NCBI GenBank assembly: GCA_041592335.1
Contig: JBFHQE010000001.1
Coordinates: 1 to 64,000, forward strand
DNA length: 64,000 nt
Reading direction: 5' to 3'
Source of the DNA: JBFHQE01 sp041592335
GTDB lineage: Bacteria; Pseudomonadota; Gammaproteobacteria; Thiohalobacterales; Thiohalobacteraceae
Positions within the stretch are counted from its first letter, which is position 1. Every line of letters starts with the position of its first letter. Shown here piece after piece: positions 51,527-60,115 of this stretch. The translations under genes were made by a program, and so were the position numbers. The notes beneath the pieces were generated by a model, which was not told the origin of the DNA, ran no database searches, and saw only the letters and a list, made by a program, of their open reading frames with translations.

Positions 51527-52240
51527 TCAGTACCCCGGCTGGTTCGGGAATAACTGCTCCACCCCGACCGGCTCATGCAATTCATCGTGGCTGGTGCGCG
51601 CCAGCACCAGCGATTCAAGTTCGACATCCAGCACCGGCGGGGCTGTCATCGCCAGGACTTCCAGCTCCCGGGTTTCAGCGCCGGGCGCCGAAATCCGTAA
51701 CTTCCAGCGGCCGGGTTGCAGATCGCGAAATTCAAAGGTCTCGCCCGCGGCGACCGCGCGTATCAGCGGTGTGTTCACCACATCGATGCGCCCGTAGGTT
51801 CCGGCGTGGATACGGCAAAACACATGCAGGGCATCTTCATGCAGCAGATCAATCCTGGACTGGTTCCTGCCCTGCGCGGGTTCCAGGTCGATTTCCAACG
51901 ACTGCTGGGAAGAAGGGGAGAACAGCCTGAAGTAATCATGATCACGATTCACAAATCGAACCGTATCGCCTGGATTGGCCAGGACATAACTGGGATTAAG
52001 CCGCTGATTGTTTACTTCAATCGTAAACTCCCGGGTTGTGCGACGAGGCACCGGCTGTCCTTCCAGCGGGTACAACGCCACGCCGATTCGCGGCGCGACC
52101 TGAGCAACCGGGTTTTGCATACCACCCTTGAGCAACACCTTGCCCACGAATTCAGCTGCATGGGCGGCCTGATACCCGCCCAGCGCAATACCCAGCGACA
52201 GGGTGCGCATCAGCAACTTGTTGGTCTGAAAACTCTTCAT
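51527..52240 (-). CDS. Periplasmic cupredoxin-like protein
   Basis: A 237-residue protein with a signal peptide (MRTLSLGIALGGYQAAHA within the first 30 residues). The middle has a plastocyanin-like fold: NPGDTVRFVNRDHDYFRLF with a candidate copper His, and ALHVFCRIHAGTYGRIDVVN, a CX2H arrangement matching type 1 copper ligands. The C-terminal part (GETFEFRDLQPGRWKLRISA) looks like a carboxypeptidase-regulatory-type beta domain. It may bind copper or sense redox state. It is directly upstream of the Cache-GGDEF-EAL gene with a 5-base gap. Confidence 0.75.
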   Translation of the reverse strand: MKSFQTNKLLMRTLSLGIALGGYQAAHAAEFVGKVLLKGGMQNPVAQVAPRIGVALYPLEGQPVPRRTTREFTIEVNNQRLNPSYVLANPGDTVRFVNRDHDYFRLFSPSSQQSLEIDLEPAQGRNQSRIDLLHEDALHVFCRIHAGTYGRIDVVNTPLIRAVAAGETFEFRDLQPGRWKLRISAPGAETRELEVLAMTAPPVLDVELESLVLARTSHDELHEPVGVEQLFPNQPGY

Positions 52241-52323
52241 GGCAAAGCGGTTAGCGGCAGCTGTAAAACTAATTTAAGGTACGGAATCTGTCCGCAACCC
52301 TTTCCCCACTGGAGCTAGCCAAC

Positions 52324-52680
52324 ATGACACAGGACACATTGGAAAACCTTCGCGCCCGCCTGGCCCAGTTCGCCGCAGACCGCGACTGGGAAAAATTCCA
52401 CTCGCCGAAAAACCTGTCCATGGCGCTGATTGGCGAAGCGGCTGAATTAGTAGAACATTTTCAATGGCTTACCCAGGACGAGAGCCGCCAGCTGAAGAGC
52501 AAGCAGCTTGACGAGGCCAGGCTGGAAATGGCCGATATCCTGATCTACCTGATCCGAATTGCCGACCAGCTCGACATCGACCTGGTGCAGGCTGCCTGGG
52601 ACAAGATCGCCATCAACGAACAGCGTTTTCCCCCGGAAAAAGTGCACGGCCGCCACAGTCGTGGCCAGGACCTGGAATAA
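52324..52680 (+). CDS. MazG-like nucleotide pyrophosphohydrolase
   Basis: A 118-residue all-alpha NTP-pyrophosphatase, similar to the short dCTPase-type MazG relatives. Metal-binding acidic residues are visible in LIGEAAELVEHFQW and LEMADILIYLIRIADQ. Such enzymes hydrolyse noncanonical or damaged (d)NTPs to monophosphates and diphosphate. It is a single gene on the plus strand, divergent from the cupredoxin gene. Confidence 0.88.
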   Translation: MTQDTLENLRARLAQFAADRDWEKFHSPKNLSMALIGEAAELVEHFQWLTQDESRQLKSKQLDEARLEMADILIYLIRIADQLDIDLVQAAWDKIAINEQRFPPEKVHGRHSRGQDLE

Positions 52681-52792
52681 CCCTCTTATATTTAAAGCCC
52701 CCGCGTTCAGCGTCGTTATATAGGGAGAGGGCACAGGCTTCAGGACAAGCGCCCGATAACAACACAGGAGTTGATCTCCAAGGAGAACGCAT

Positions 52793-53560
52793 ATGTTTCA
52801 GCAACTTACCCCCGATCAGTTACAGGCCCTGGTGGATGCCATCCCGGATCCGGTGTGGCTACTCGACGCACAGGGCAATGGCCTGGCGGCCAATGCCGCC
52901 GGCGTGGCGCTGGCCGGCAGCCAGTCACAACTGACATCCGACCACCCCCTGCTGGCCACGCCCGGCGCGGATAACAGCCTCATCTACCGCAATGCCGACG
53001 AGCGCGAATTCCATTTCTACATCGTGCAGCAGCCCCTGGGCGAGGGTCTGCAGGTGCGGATCTTCCGCGATGTCTCGGAAGAAGTACGCCTTACCCATGA
53101 ACTGGCCGAACAGTCGCTCAAGGACCCGGCGACGGGACTGCTGAACGAACGCGGCCTGATGGTTGCGCTGGAACCCCAGGTATCGCGCTCGCGCCGCTAT
53201 CAGAACCCCTTGTCGGTGGTGAAAATGAACCTGGCCATCGATAGCGGCAACAACGAACTACGCCGCAAGATCAGCCATGTGCTGAAAGACCAGCTGCGCT
53301 GGGCCGACCTGATCGGCTGTGGCGGCACCCCGAACGATTTCATCATGGTGCTGCCGGAAACCGAACAGGAAGATGCGCTGCGCATTACCGACAAACTGCA
53401 AACCAACCTGCACCAGCAGCTCGGCAACGAACTGCGAATTGCTTACGGTGTCGCCGCATGGCAGAAGCAGGACAACACCCAGACCCTGCTGAACAGGGTC
53501 GATAGCGCCCTGCAACAGGCCATCGACAGCAACCAGGCGCATGTCGCCATCGCTGGCTGA
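52793..53560 (+). CDS. PAS protein with a degenerate GGDEF domain
   Basis: A 255-residue protein. A PAS domain (about 5-95) begins with LVDAIPDPVWLLDAQGNGLAA. A GGDEF-like domain follows (DPATGLLNERGLMVALE), but the signature reads GCGGTPNDFIMVLPE and the metal-binding Asp of the first strand is replaced (VVKMNLAID), so cyclase activity is very unlikely. AAGGAG precedes the ATG. It lies 20 bases upstream of cyaA on the same strand and may regulate it; that is inference. Confidence 0.8.
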   Translation: MFQQLTPDQLQALVDAIPDPVWLLDAQGNGLAANAAGVALAGSQSQLTSDHPLLATPGADNSLIYRNADEREFHFYIVQQPLGEGLQVRIFRDVSEEVRLTHELAEQSLKDPATGLLNERGLMVALEPQVSRSRRYQNPLSVVKMNLAIDSGNNELRRKISHVLKDQLRWADLIGCGGTPNDFIMVLPETEQEDALRITDKLQTNLHQQLGNELRIAYGVAAWQKQDNTQTLLNRVDSALQQAIDSNQAHVAIAG

Positions 53561-53580
53561 GCCATTCATTGTCGTTACCC

Positions 53581-56436
53581 ATGGCTAGCGTGATTGCCGA
53601 AACTCAAGCCAAGCTGGATATGGACGGTGTGCAACTGCGCACCGTCAAGCGCCGCTTTGCCCTGATCAACACCGACCGCCTGAAGCGCGTCGGGCTGGCC
53701 TTGCATGACCGGCAGAAGCAGTTCCTGGATATCCTGCCGTTGCTGTTTCATGTCAATCACCCGATGCTGCCGGGTTATCTCACAAGCAAGACGCCCGCCG
53801 GAATCGCCGATTACAAACCCAGCGACCGCACCCTGTCCTCGGCGAAAAAATTCGCCAAGAGTTTTGCCTTTTCCCGGCGCATGGTTGGCAAGACGGATAT
53901 CCATGCGCTGTACCTGATGGGTTCCAGCGGCACCATCGCCTATTCCCGCAAAAGCGATTTCGATATCTGGGTCTGCATCAATCCCGATCTCGACGAGGAA
54001 GAACGCCAGTCCCTGGCGCGCAAAGCGGAAGGCATCGAAACCTGGGCCGGCACGATCGGTCTCGAGGTGCATTTCTTCCTGATGAACGACGAGGCCTTCC
54101 GCAAGGGCGAAGTGGAAAGCCTGTCCACCGAGAGCAGTGGCAGCGCGCAACATCACCTGCTGCTGGACGAGTTTTACCGCACCAGCCTGTTGCTCGCCGG
54201 CCGCTTTCCCATCTGGTGGCTGGTGCCGCCGGAATACGAACCGCAATACGACGAGTATGTCGCCGAGCTAAAACGTCGCCGCTTCGTCAACGAACATGAA
54301 ACCGTCGACTTCGGCGGCCTCGGCTCCATGCCGGTGGAAGAATTTTTCGGCGCAACCCTGTGGCAACTCTACAAGGCCGTTTCCTCGCCCTACAAATCCG
54401 TACTGAAGATCCTGCTCATGGAGGCCTACGCCGGTGAGTACCCGGACATCCGCATGCTCAGCGTACGCTTCAAGGATGCCGTGTATAGCGGCGATGCCAA
54501 TCTGGATGAACTTGATCCCTACATTCAGCTGCTGACCCGGGTGGAAGAATACCTGCTGGAAAACGGCGAGCTGGATCGGCTGGAACTGGCGCGGCGCTGT
54601 TTCTACTTCAAGATCAATGAAAAGATGAGCCGTCCCGACGGCCGCTCGATCAGCTGGCGCCGTGAGCTCATGCGCGAGATTCTTGCCGAATGGAGCTGGA
54701 CGGAAGAACATCTGAAAATGCTCGACTCGCGCGCCGAATGGAAAATCGAAAAGGTCATGGAAGAGCGCCAGACCCTGGTCGAGGCGCTCAGCGACAGTTA
54801 TCGCGCCCTGTCCGGTTTCGCGCGCGAACACGCCTCGGAGCAGGCGATCGATCCCGCCGAACTCAATCTGCTCGGTCGCCGCCTCTATGCCGCCTTCGAA
54901 CGCAAGGCCGGCAAGGTGGATATCGTCAACCCCGGTATTTCGCAGGACCTGCTAGAAGAACGGCTGTCGTTGCATCAACTGCGCGGCAACGACCAGGAGG
55001 GCTGGGTCTTGTTCCGCGGTCTTGTCCGTACCGGCGAAACCGTTGGCCTGCGGCCGATAAAAAGGACCCACAGCCTGACCGAGATGCTGGCCTGGTGTCA
55101 TTTCAATCGCCTCACCAGCCAGTACGGCTCCATGATCACCCTGCACCCGGAAGACTGCCCGATCAGCACCTGGGAACTGCGTTCCATCACCGACTGCCTG
55201 GAAGACATCTTTCCCGAAGGCGAGCTCGCCGAACCGGACATGGAAGCACTGGCGCAACCGGAACAGGTTCGGCAAAACGCCTTGTTCATCAATCTTGGCG
55301 CCGATCCAATGGCCAAGCTTACTCGCGAAGGCATGCAACTGGTCAGCAATCGCACCGATGCGCTGAGTTATGGCGGCCGCTGGGAAAACCTCGTCCTCAA
55401 TTTCGAGATCATCACGGTCACATCCTGGCAGGAAGTATTGACCAGCCGTTACAGCGGCGAGAACACCCTGATGGATTGCCTGTGCGATTACCTGGCCTGG
55501 TCACCACTGGACGGTGATCACATCCCCATCCCCGTAACGACGTTCAGCTTCTCTTCCACGCGCGGCGCACCTATCGCCAAGCGAGTGGAAGAGGTCTTCC
55601 GCAACGTTATCAACTGGTACTACAAGCGACCGCATGCACAACATGCACGCTATGTGCTGCAGGTCGGTCACCAGTTTTATGTTTTGCAGCCGGAAAACAA
55701 CGTGCCGCGTTATGAAAATCTGAAAGGACAGGACGCACTGTTAAGCTATCTGGGTCAGCCGCAGGAAGCCTTCAGCCCGGTGGCGTTCGATGCCTACACC
55801 CTGAGCGATTCGCCGCTGCACCTGATTTACAAAATCAACAAACCCGGCAAGGTACAGCTGTTCTATCAACCGGATGGCGCACAGGCGACGGTCTACATCA
55901 TTGATGAGCGTGGCTCGCTGTTCCACCAGGTCGTGGCCTATCACGATGCGCTGACACTGCTTACCCAGTTCCAGCGCTTCCTCGACAAGGTTTCGCATCG
56001 GCGTGGCTTCCTGATTCGCGAACTGGGCTTCGAGGATGATGTCGACGGCATCGAGTATTACCAGATCGTGCATCGCCCCGGCAGTCCGGCCAGGCTGGAA
56101 CGCCAGAATCTCAGCCCCTTCAAGCAATCCAGGACCTATTTTGGTGTACAGGTGATTGGCGACGTACTGGAGAACAACAAAACCGTGTTCACCATGTACT
56201 GTAATGAGCAGGAGTTCTCGACACTGGAACATGGCGACCAGTTATTTACCGAGGTTGCCAAATTTGTATTAAGCAAGCGCGCCTCCGGTCAGACCTACCC
56301 GATCTACATCACCGATATTGACCTGGCGCGTCCGCTGCTGGGATCAGATGCCGGCAAGGGCCTGCAGACCGTGCAGTTCCTGAATTACAAGAAACGTATT
56401 GAACAGCGCTTGAATTCAGCCTTGAGCAAACTGTGA
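53581..56436 (+). CDS. cyaA: Class I adenylate cyclase
   Basis: A 951-residue cytoplasmic enzyme from the ATG at 53581; a TTG at 53569 is in frame but less likely. The N-terminal half holds the catalytic nucleotidyltransferase-type domain, with MGSSGTIAYSRKSDFDIWV around residues 113-131 carrying the GS and DxD elements, then EVESLSTESSGSAQHHLLL and YDEYVAELKRRRF. The C-terminal half is the regulatory part typical of the enterobacterial-type enzyme. It makes cyclic AMP from ATP. No crp gene is in the window. It follows the PAS/degenerate-GGDEF gene by 20 bases. Confidence 0.95.
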   Translation: MASVIAETQAKLDMDGVQLRTVKRRFALINTDRLKRVGLALHDRQKQFLDILPLLFHVNHPMLPGYLTSKTPAGIADYKPSDRTLSSAKKFAKSFAFSRRMVGKTDIHALYLMGSSGTIAYSRKSDFDIWVCINPDLDEEERQSLARKAEGIETWAGTIGLEVHFFLMNDEAFRKGEVESLSTESSGSAQHHLLLDEFYRTSLLLAGRFPIWWLVPPEYEPQYDEYVAELKRRRFVNEHETVDFGGLGSMPVEEFFGATLWQLYKAVSSPYKSVLKILLMEAYAGEYPDIRMLSVRFKDAVYSGDANLDELDPYIQLLTRVEEYLLENGELDRLELARRCFYFKINEKMSRPDGRSISWRRELMREILAEWSWTEEHLKMLDSRAEWKIEKVMEERQTLVEALSDSYRALSGFAREHASEQAIDPAELNLLGRRLYAAFERKAGKVDIVNPGISQDLLEERLSLHQLRGNDQEGWVLFRGLVRTGETVGLRPIKRTHSLTEMLAWCHFNRLTSQYGSMITLHPEDCPISTWELRSITDCLEDIFPEGELAEPDMEALAQPEQVRQNALFINLGADPMAKLTREGMQLVSNRTDALSYGGRWENLVLNFEIITVTSWQEVLTSRYSGENTLMDCLCDYLAWSPLDGDHIPIPVTTFSFSSTRGAPIAKRVEEVFRNVINWYYKRPHAQHARYVLQVGHQFYVLQPENNVPRYENLKGQDALLSYLGQPQEAFSPVAFDAYTLSDSPLHLIYKINKPGKVQLFYQPDGAQATVYIIDERGSLFHQVVAYHDALTLLTQFQRFLDKVSHRRGFLIRELGFEDDVDGIEYYQIVHRPGSPARLERQNLSPFKQSRTYFGVQVIGDVLENNKTVFTMYCNEQEFSTLEHGDQLFTEVAKFVLSKRASGQTYPIYITDIDLARPLLGSDAGKGLQTVQFLNYKKRIEQRLNSALSKL

Positions 56437-56473
56437 ATCAAGAATAAAAAAGGCCTGGCCTTCGAACGGAAGT

Positions 56474-57589
56474 CTAGAGTTTCTTGCCCGCCTTGATCTG
56501 TTTTACCAGCGCGGTGTTGAAACCGCGCACCGCATTCATCGCCAGCGCCTCGTAACGCGCCGGGTCCGCGGCAACGGTATAACTTTCGCCCTTGCGACTG
56601 CTCATGCCAAAACCCAGCGCGTTGGATAATCCAACAACGCCACTGTTATCGGTAGAAGCCGTTTTTTCCAGGTTAGCAAACGCATCATCCACGCCAATAT
56701 CTTCCTCGATACCCAGCGTAGCGGCATCATCCACGTAGCGACCGTCGCGGGAATAGATCACCTGTACGCTGCTGATTGCATCAAGCGAAAAACGAGCACC
56801 GGCATTGACACTGACCGTCTTCTGCAACATGGATCTCCCGCCGCCACTGGTCCAGGCGAAATCGAGCGCCACGTTTGGATAAACCACGATGGCATCCAGC
56901 GCCGCGCTGGCCTGATCTCCGACATTGGCGTTAAAGCCGGTTGAAACAAGTCCGAAGCTGGTGACGGCACCCACACTGCTCGGTCCGTTCATGATCAGTT
57001 TTTTCGGCGCCCGGCCATCCATCTTTTTATCGTCAACAGGGGTCGCGGAACGATGCACTTCGGCCGCTTCCGGCGCCTGGAAAAAAGAGGGCGCATCGAT
57101 AACATCAATACCCGCTTCCTGCAGCTGCCGCACAAGATCCGCCTGTCCCGCATCGGCAATTTTCTGCAGCAGGCCCGCGTCCACTCCCTGCAAAGTCAGG
57201 TCCATGTTGACCGATGCACCCTGCTCGCGCGTGGTAGTACCGGTAATGCTCGCGGTCTGAAACGCACCCACGTTGTATCCAGCCAGCGCAACCCTGGGTC
57301 GCTTGGCGAACACATCTACCGATCCGCGCGTTGCCTTGAGTTCGATAGCCATCGGCATATCCGCGATAGGACCGGCCGACGCCAGATCCTGGGGTGCTGA
57401 CACCGCCTCTGAAGAAGCATCGCCTTCGCCCATGACGGCATCGCTAACCGTTTCCGTGGCTTTGTCCACGACGACTTTCTCGGCTACCTGTTTGGCAAGA
57501 TCACCCAAGCCAAAGCTGTGACCAACGGCAGAAAACAGGCAAAGTGAGATCACAACAGAACCAATGTTGTACTTCTTTTTAAAACTCAT
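56474..57589 (-). CDS. Secreted protein of unknown function
   Basis: A 371-residue protein from the ATG at 57589 (GGGGA upstream); the longer frame to 57664 has no signal peptide. Residues 3-26 form a signal peptide (KKKYNIGSVVISLCLFSAVG). The mature part is rich in Gly, Ala and Asp, with few charged clusters and no recognised motif. Repeated blocks such as DLTLQGVDAGLLQKIADAGQ and GVVGLSNALGFGMSS suggest beta structure. Family unknown. It is the last of three minus-strand genes after the cytochrome-DUF302 and DUF302 genes. Confidence 0.6.
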   Translation of the reverse strand: MSFKKKYNIGSVVISLCLFSAVGHSFGLGDLAKQVAEKVVVDKATETVSDAVMGEGDASSEAVSAPQDLASAGPIADMPMAIELKATRGSVDVFAKRPRVALAGYNVGAFQTASITGTTTREQGASVNMDLTLQGVDAGLLQKIADAGQADLVRQLQEAGIDVIDAPSFFQAPEAAEVHRSATPVDDKKMDGRAPKKLIMNGPSSVGAVTSFGLVSTGFNANVGDQASAALDAIVVYPNVALDFAWTSGGGRSMLQKTVSVNAGARFSLDAISSVQVIYSRDGRYVDDAATLGIEEDIGVDDAFANLEKTASTDNSGVVGLSNALGFGMSSRKGESYTVAADPARYEALAMNAVRGFNTALVKQIKAGKKL

Positions 57590-57700
57590 TTTTATTTCCC
57601 CAATCGATTTGAAATTTATTAGACGGCCGTATCCTATCCAGACAGCCGATATTGGGCAAGCCATTAGACTGTTTTCAGGAAGAGTACTTCGGGTTGAAGT

Positions 57701-58144
57701 TCACTCGGTCCTTCTCACCTGCTCGAATATAAAACGCAGATCCCGCGACCAGCGCGCGAAGGTTTTTTGTAAGTCATCATCGGGGTAAAGATTGCCAAAG
57801 ATGATGGGATCGGAAGCCACTACCAGCGTTTCAATCTCTTCGGCAAAGATGGCAACCTTCAGGGGCAAATAGGGAATCAGCTCGGGGTGCGTGCGCGACA
57901 GGGTTCGCATTTCATCCGGCTTGCCGAAGAACACCACGCGGTATAAATCCGTCTCATAACCGAAGGCTGTCAGTCCCTGATCCACGTGCTGCACTCGCGA
58001 CACGGTATATCCCATACTCGACATGGCGTTCTGCAACGCCAGCATGGTTTCCGCAAATGGCTGACTGGACCGCACCATCAACAGATCACTGGCGTACGTG
58101 ACCGAGTTCACCAACATCAGTAATGCGAACAACCAGCGCCTCAT
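57701..58144 (-). CDS. Secreted DUF302 protein
   Basis: A 147-residue protein with an N-terminal signal peptide (RRWLFALLMLVNSVTYA). The remainder is a DUF302 domain: SSQPFAETMLALQNAMSSMGYTV, then LPLKVAIFAEEIETLVVASDP. The Cys found in the LPC block of the neighbouring domain is replaced by Leu (LPLKV). DUF302 is a small alpha/beta domain of unknown function. Its start overlaps the upstream cytochrome-DUF302 gene by 4 bases, so two DUF302 domains are made together. Confidence 0.82.
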   Translation of the reverse strand: MRRWLFALLMLVNSVTYASDLLMVRSSQPFAETMLALQNAMSSMGYTVSRVQHVDQGLTAFGYETDLYRVVFFGKPDEMRTLSRTHPELIPYLPLKVAIFAEEIETLVVASDPIIFGNLYPDDDLQKTFARWSRDLRFIFEQVRRTE

Positions 58145-59187
58145 AATGTCGCCTCTTCAAGAATGTCCTGGTACATCTTGGTCATTTTGTCGCAGGCTTC
58201 ATCCAGCGCATTGTTATTGAACAACACGCTCAGCCGCTTGGGATTAACCGCATAGACTTTAACGCCAGCCTCATCCTCAACCACCGTCACCCGGCAGGGC
58301 AGAAACAGGCCAACGCGCGGATCAAGCTTGAGCGCCTCGTAAAGAAATTCAAAATTACAGAAATAAACGATCACCTGGCGTTGATTAACTTCCGTCTCCG
58401 GAAAGAAACCTTCTTCCAGCGGTTGCTTGCGGATCAGGCGAAAGTTCATGCCCTGGGCCGCTCTTTCAACGTTGGCGATGGTTTCTTCCAGTGAATAGGG
58501 CGATTCGTACACCAGCGCCGAATCCATTTCTTCCAGACGCTGCACTGGTTCAATGCCTGCCTCGAAACTCCGGATATAGGTCACCAGGTCATCCAGGTCG
58601 GAATCGCTTAAGCCCTGTTCACGAAACGACACCATCGGCGTGCCGGCACGGCCTTTTTCCAGCGTTGCCCTGATCATGGCATCCGAGCTGCTGGCGAGAA
58701 AACCGCTGTTATTCAGGGCAGGGGGAATAATGGGTAGATCACGCTTGCGCGACAAGGTGACTCCCGTACCCTTACCGCCTTCACCATTCTCACCGTGACA
58801 GGCGGCGCAGTGCGTGGCGTAGAGTGTCTTGCCATGCGCCTTGTCGCCATTGATCGGTACATAGGAAAATTTCGGGCGCGGACTCTCATGCCAGCTGCGC
58901 AGATAATCGACGATGGCCTGGATCTGCAATTCATCGAGCATATCGAAGGCAGGCATAACACGGCCGGGGCGGCCGAGCTTGATGGTTTCGCGCAGATAAC
59001 GATCATCCACGCTCGACTGGAAGGACGGCAGCGTCAGGGGAATTCCCACCCCGCCTTCGCCATGATCGCCATGGCATACGGCACAATGCTGGCCATAGAG
59101 CAGCGCGCCTTTTTCTTCCGCGACGACGGCGGACAACCATAACAGCCCCAGGCCAAGCATCATGATTTGTCTGCCGATTCCGTGCAT
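58141..59187 (-). CDS. Diheme cytochrome c-DUF302 fusion
   Basis: A 348-residue periplasmic protein. A signal peptide ends near AVVAEE. Two cytochrome c domains follow, with heme motifs CAVCHGDHGEGG (near residue 35) and CAACHGENGEGG (near residue 132) and distal Met candidates in GRVMPAFD and GTPMVSFRE. A C-terminal DUF302 domain (about 235-345) contains VIVYFCNFEFLYEALKLDPR and GLFLPCRVTVVED with two cysteines. The fusion suggests that DUF302 exchanges electrons with, or binds a ligand near, the hemes. Alternative starts (59163, 59160) give the same mature protein. It overlaps the second DUF302 gene. Confidence 0.85.
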   Translation of the reverse strand: MHGIGRQIMMLGLGLLWLSAVVAEEKGALLYGQHCAVCHGDHGEGGVGIPLTLPSFQSSVDDRYLRETIKLGRPGRVMPAFDMLDELQIQAIVDYLRSWHESPRPKFSYVPINGDKAHGKTLYATHCAACHGENGEGGKGTGVTLSRKRDLPIIPPALNNSGFLASSSDAMIRATLEKGRAGTPMVSFREQGLSDSDLDDLVTYIRSFEAGIEPVQRLEEMDSALVYESPYSLEETIANVERAAQGMNFRLIRKQPLEEGFFPETEVNQRQVIVYFCNFEFLYEALKLDPRVGLFLPCRVTVVEDEAGVKVYAVNPKRLSVLFNNNALDEACDKMTKMYQDILEEATL

Positions 59188-59232
59188 CTGCTGATTATCC
59201 CGAAGCCTATCCCCTGAACCCTATGACGTGCA

Positions 59233-59913
59233 TCAAGCCGCCGCCATTCCGTCAATGCGCGCCTGCAGCCAATCTTTCATATGTTCTATTTCCGGCGCAC
59301 TCACGCTGTGCTCCATGCGATACAGGTGTTTTTCCAGCGGATTGCCAAAATTTTCCAGCAGATTTGCCGCCTGCACGGCAAGCGCTATCGGCACCACCGG
59401 GTCCTCGCTACCGTGACCGATGAAGATCGGCAGTTGCCGGTTGGCTGGCAGGCGCTCCGCCGCCAGCGCCTCCGGCAGCGCGATATAACCCGACAGCAGC
59501 ATCACGCCGCCGAGCGCCTGACCATAGGTCAGGCCTGCATGCAGGGCAATGACACCGCCCTGGGAAAACCCGGCCAGCAGGATGTTCTCGCTGGCGATTC
59601 CCCGCGCGACTTCCTGGTCAATCAGCTGATGCATCAGGGCGACCGAACGCATAATTCCCGCCTCGTCGATGCGCGCCAGGCTCATTTCATAGATGTCGTA
59701 CCAGGCACGCATGTTCATGCCGCCATTCAGGGTCACCGGCATTTTGGGCGCATGCGGTAACAACACGCGCATGCCACGCTCCCGGATACCCAGCTCGGGA
59801 ATCAGTGGCTCGAAATCATGCCCGTCGGCCCCCAGCCCATGCAGCCAGATCACCGTGCCGCGCTGCGTGCCCTGCGCGGGAAGATCGACGCAGTCCAGAA
59901 CCTCATTCGCCAT
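59233..59913 (-). CDS. Carboxylesterase/phospholipase-type alpha/beta hydrolase
   Basis: A 226-residue serine hydrolase of the carboxylesterase/lysophospholipase type. The oxyanion region is VIWLHGLGADGHDFEPLI. The nucleophile Ser is in GFSQGGVIAL near residue 118, the acid in GHGSEDPVVPI near residue 172, and the His in YRMEHSVSAPEIEHM. No signal peptide is visible. The physiological ester is unknown. It is divergent from lptM. Confidence 0.9.
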   Translation of the reverse strand: MANEVLDCVDLPAQGTQRGTVIWLHGLGADGHDFEPLIPELGIRERGMRVLLPHAPKMPVTLNGGMNMRAWYDIYEMSLARIDEAGIMRSVALMHQLIDQEVARGIASENILLAGFSQGGVIALHAGLTYGQALGGVMLLSGYIALPEALAAERLPANRQLPIFIGHGSEDPVVPIALAVQAANLLENFGNPLEKHLYRMEHSVSAPEIEHMKDWLQARIDGMAAA

Positions 59914-59959
59914 GTCTCTATCCTTATTGGATTTTTTGCGTTATCGTCGCGAACCATAA

Positions 59960-60112
59960 ATGGCTAGCACACAGATTACCATGACCAGACCCATTACCTT
60001 CTCTCTGCTACTGGCGGCTGTCATCAGCCTGGGTGCCTGTGGCCAGAAAGGGCCGCTGTACCTGCCCGATGACCAGCCCGCGCCACCCGCCAGCGAAACA
60101 ACCGGCGAGTAA
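59960..60112 (+). CDS. lptM: LptM (YifL) small outer-membrane lipoprotein
   Basis: A 50-residue lipoprotein. A signal peptide ends in the lipobox LGAC, followed by the family signature GQKGPLYLPDD and a Pro-rich tail. In enterobacteria LptM helps mature the LPS transporter LptD. An internal ATG at 59981 would give a shorter signal peptide. The lysA gene starts 3 bases after its stop, the conserved lptM-lysA arrangement. Confidence 0.9.
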   Translation: MASTQITMTRPITFSLLLAAVISLGACGQKGPLYLPDDQPAPPASETTGE

Positions 60113-60115
60113 CCC

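Noticed and set aside
56450..56462. AAGGCC-T-GGCCTT as a terminator between cyaA and the secreted protein
   Set aside because: The usable stem is only about 4 bp with a 5-base loop; T residues follow on the minus strand but the hairpin is too weak to claim.
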